From Chitinophagaceae bacterium UBA2789 (GTDB lineage Bacteria; Bacteroidota; Bacteroidia; Chitinophagales; Chitinophagaceae): a stretch of 14,894 bases of DNA. Made by a program: the position numbers and the translations under genes. The notes under the pieces are model-generated. The model saw only the letters and a program-made list of their open reading frames with translations. It had not been told where the DNA came from and ran no database searches. Below, piece by piece: positions 12,989 through 14,894 of this stretch. Every line of letters begins with the position of its first letter. Position 1 is the first letter of the stretch. The stretch lies in the NCBI GenBank assembly GCA_002352145.1, contig DEHX01000183.1:1-14894 (forward strand), in the 5' to 3' direction.

Positions 12989-14056
12989 TCAGAAATGCAG
13001 CGCATTAAGCCTTAGCTTTCCGTTTGAAAGTTCCAGTGATGGGGCAGGAAATTTAAAGGCGCTTAATACTGTGAACAGGAAACGCAATCCTTTTTTATTA
13101 GTTTTGATTTTTGTCAGGTCAATATCAGGAGCGAGGAACCATTGACGGTAGCGTTTGATATCAGGACGGTTAAAAATTATATTGCCATCATCATCCTTTG
13201 CGATATTTTCTGTACCGCCGAACATACCTTCTGCACCATATCCGATGGAAATACAAAGCCATTCGGGCAACTTGCTTTTCGGGAGAAGAGATTTAAGGCT
13301 CATACTGGCCCAGTAAGTTTGACCATTATAATCTTTTAAAATTCGCTCAGGAGTGCTTTTTCCAAACAAATCATTACTTCTTTGATTGAGTAACGGATCG
13401 CTGTAGTTTTTCCGGTGAAATGACCATTTTAGTTTGATACGTTGCTCGTCCCAGGCCAGTTCCTGTGCAATGAATGTTCCGCTCCCCAGGATATTGGCGC
13501 CAAAATCGGCCCAGCTCCAGCCCCATTCGGCACTACGGCCATCTAAATACTCAATAGTCGTTTGAAAAACAAACGAGGTAAGACCGCTGATCCAGATGCG
13601 TTTTTTTCTTTCCATACCCGTCCATTTCCACAATTCATTATTGGCCCGGCTTTCTATCCAGGTGCCGTAGAAATGCCCGACTTTATCCACCTGTAACCAC
13701 TCCCGGCTGTCATCAAAGGAGTGTAGTTTGGTTTTGGTATAATCATCATACCAGGCTGCTGCAAGGGCTGCCATTACCCCGCCATATCCGATCACATTGG
13801 TGCCGGTGATAAGCCAGGTACGGGACTTTATCTGGACTGAAGTGAGTGGCTTTTTTATAAAAGAAGTGGAGTCCGAAATTTTCTTTGCCAGTGGTGTGGC
13901 GAAAATTATTTCGCTATTTTCTTTTATTGCAGAATCATTCTGTGAAAAGGAAAATACCGGTATTAATAATGTAAATACTAGCCTGACGAACAGCGATCGG
14001 AACGATGAAGTGTGCGACGCAAGGAATGATGAAAGTAGAACAGGTGATGACCTCAT
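12989..14056 (-). CDS. DUF2279 family protein with signal peptide
   Basis: I start at ATG 14056 (355 residues). Upstream ATG 14086 and TTG 14110 are possible, but they lie at or before a -7 promoter element (14070-14063). The leader has a hydrophobic stretch SLFVRLVFTLLIPVFSFSQ (21-39), a likely signal peptide or anchor preceded by an unusually long Ser-rich n-region. The core shows DUF2279 features: a helix GYGGVMAALAAAWYDDY, REWLQVDKVGHFYGTW (118-133), and EYLDGRSAEWGWSWADFGAN (169-188), with conserved D/H and E/D positions. The C-terminal half (about 235-355) is beta-rich and ends in LRLNALHF with a terminal Phe, hinting at an outer-membrane or periplasmic location. The family has no assigned function. 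Confidence 0.82.
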   Translation of the reverse strand: MRSSPVLLSSFLASHTSSFRSLFVRLVFTLLIPVFSFSQNDSAIKENSEIIFATPLAKKISDSTSFIKKPLTSVQIKSRTWLITGTNVIGYGGVMAALAAAWYDDYTKTKLHSFDDSREWLQVDKVGHFYGTWIESRANNELWKWTGMERKKRIWISGLTSFVFQTTIEYLDGRSAEWGWSWADFGANILGSGTFIAQELAWDEQRIKLKWSFHRKNYSDPLLNQRSNDLFGKSTPERILKDYNGQTYWASMSLKSLLPKSKLPEWLCISIGYGAEGMFGGTENIAKDDDGNIIFNRPDIKRYRQWFLAPDIDLTKIKTNKKGLRFLFTVLSAFKFPAPSLELSNGKLRLNALHF

Positions 14057-14062
14057 AAACAA

Positions 14063-14070
14063 CAAATTTA
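14063..14070 (-). promoter_or_regulatory. Bacteroidota -7 element for the DUF2279 gene
   Basis: The minus strand reads TAAATTTG, a full match to TAnnTTTG, ending 6 bp from the ATG at 14056. This supports the shorter start and suggests a nearly leaderless transcript. A clear -33 TTTG is not seen at the right distance. Confidence 0.4.
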
Positions 14071-14090
14071 CGTTTACAAAGCTCATGTGG

Positions 14091-14118
14091 ATTGAAAAGG
14101 TGAAATTCAATAACTTAG
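14091..14118 (+). promoter_or_regulatory. Possible promoter of the phosphohexomutase gene
   Basis: ATTG (14091-14094), 16 bp, then TAACTTAG (14111-14118), one mismatch from TAnnTTTG, 22 bp before the ATG at 14141. The match is partial and the spacing slightly short. Confidence 0.3.
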
Positions 14119-14140
14119 GGCTTCAATTATAAACACTTTT

Positions 14141-14894
14141 ATGACTGAGATAATCGAACAAAAAGTAGCAGCCTGGCTGAATGGAAATTTTGATCAAGCA
14201 ACCAAAGAAGTGATCCGGAAAATGCAGGCGGAGCATCCTAATGAACTGGCAGACGCATTTTACAAAAATCTTGAATTTGGAACGGGCGGACTTCGTGGAC
14301 TGATGGGTGTAGGCACCAACCGGATGAATAAATACACTGTGGGTATGGCCACACAAGGTTATGCCAATTACCTGAAACAATGTTTCCCTAACGGAGTTAA
14401 AGTGGCCATTGCACATGACAGCCGGAACAACAGCCGTTTTTTTGCAGAAACAACCGCCAATGTGTTTGCGGCAAATGGTATTAAAGTGTATTTGTTTGAG
14501 GATATGCGGCCTACTCCTGAATTATCCTTTGCTATTCGGGAATTAGGTTGCCAGGGTGGTGTGGTTTGTACTGCTTCGCATAATCCTAAAGAATACAACG
14601 GCTATAAGGCCTATTGGGATGATGGCTCTCAATTGGTACCACCTCATGATAAGAATGTGATCAAAGAAGTTGACAAGATTGCTTCCGTTGACGATGTGAA
14701 ATGGAGTGGCGGTGAAGGCAACATCATCATCATTGGAAAGGAACTGGATGAAAAGTATATGGAAATGGTAAAAGGGCTGAGTGTATACCCGGAAGTGATT
14801 GCCAAACACAGTGACCTGAAGATCGTTTACACACCGATACATGGCACCGGTATTAAGTTAGTGCCGCCTGTATTGGAAAAATTTGGGTTTAATA
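14141..14894 (+). CDS. Phospho-sugar mutase, PGM2-type phosphoglucomutase/phosphomannomutase (3' end cut by window)
   Basis: This alpha-D-phosphohexomutase interconverts hexose 1- and 6-phosphates in the cytoplasm through a phosphoserine. I translated 251 residues from ATG 14141. FGTGGLRGLMGVGTNRMN (46-63) is the N-terminal substrate and phosphate motif. The catalytic loop TASHNPKEYNGYKAYW contains the active serine S146. Domain 2 starts near 190, and IVYTPIHGTGIKLVPPVL (228-245) is typical of the PGM2/PgcA-like subgroup. Family members are usually about 570-580 residues, so slightly under half is present. YNGYK after the catalytic loop favours phosphoglucomutase/phosphopentomutase-type relatives over AlgC-type; which sugar it prefers cannot be decided. 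It is divergent from the DUF2279 gene. Confidence 0.95.
   Translation, partial: MTEIIEQKVAAWLNGNFDQATKEVIRKMQAEHPNELADAFYKNLEFGTGGLRGLMGVGTNRMNKYTVGMATQGYANYLKQCFPNGVKVAIAHDSRNNSRFFAETTANVFAANGIKVYLFEDMRPTPELSFAIRELGCQGGVVCTASHNPKEYNGYKAYWDDGSQLVPPHDKNVIKEVDKIASVDDVKWSGGEGNIIIIGKELDEKYMEMVKGLSVYPEVIAKHSDLKIVYTPIHGTGIKLVPPVLEKFGFN

Noticed and set aside
14123..14842. Minus-strand open frames opposite the phosphohexomutase gene
   Set aside because: The plus-strand translation contains the full catalytic TASHNP motif and continues open to the window edge, so the opposite frames are shadows.

Overview
The window looks like chromosomal DNA of a Bacteroidota bacterium, most plausibly of the Chitinophagaceae type. 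This rests on protein families typical of that phylum (an outer-membrane barrel receptor with a carboxypeptidase-regulatory-like domain, a lipoprotein with a C-S-K-D-D-D export-type N-terminus, a DUF2279 protein, and a small cytoplasmic family often mislabelled 'ABC transporter ATPase'), on weak or absent Shine-Dalgarno sites, and on several matches to the Bacteroidota -7 promoter element TAnnTTTG. I could not run a database search, so the family assignment below phylum level is inference. I see no insertion sequence, phage gene, CRISPR array or rRNA.

Layout. On the left, miaB (tRNA ms2i6A methylthiotransferase) and a receiver-less sigma-54 activator form a leftward unit; the activator runs off the window edge. 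Divergent from miaB is a large TonB-receptor-like outer-membrane barrel protein. Next comes a short non-coding stretch with a terminator-like hairpin and a decayed tRNA-Gly(CCC)-like sequence on the minus strand.

From about 5.4 to 12.5 kb the minus strand carries what looks like one dispersed functional group. It consists of a membrane NarI-like/4Fe-4S protein (12456-11131), a CCG-domain Fe-S protein (7368-6589), a tiny membrane protein, and the conserved 'ABC ATPase-like' family protein. The first two together have the domain set of a quinone-linked HdrD- or EMO-type oxidoreductase. They are separated here by an AT-rich lipoprotein gene, a small outer-membrane barrel gene, a divergent plus-strand pair (membrane-anchored ATP-grasp ligase and LysE-family exporter) and a DUF4190-like membrane protein. 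A PH-like small protein (5995-6387) is transcribed toward the tiny membrane gene and overlaps it tail to tail.

On the right are an Ig-like surface lipoprotein and a DUF2279 protein on the minus strand. Divergent from these is the start of a PGM2-type phosphohexomutase, which leaves the window. The most interesting items are the tRNA-Gly remnant, the split Fe-S/CCG redox system with its intervening cassette, and the ATP-grasp plus LysE pair behind a palindromic divergent promoter region. No intergenic stretch exceeds 300 bases.
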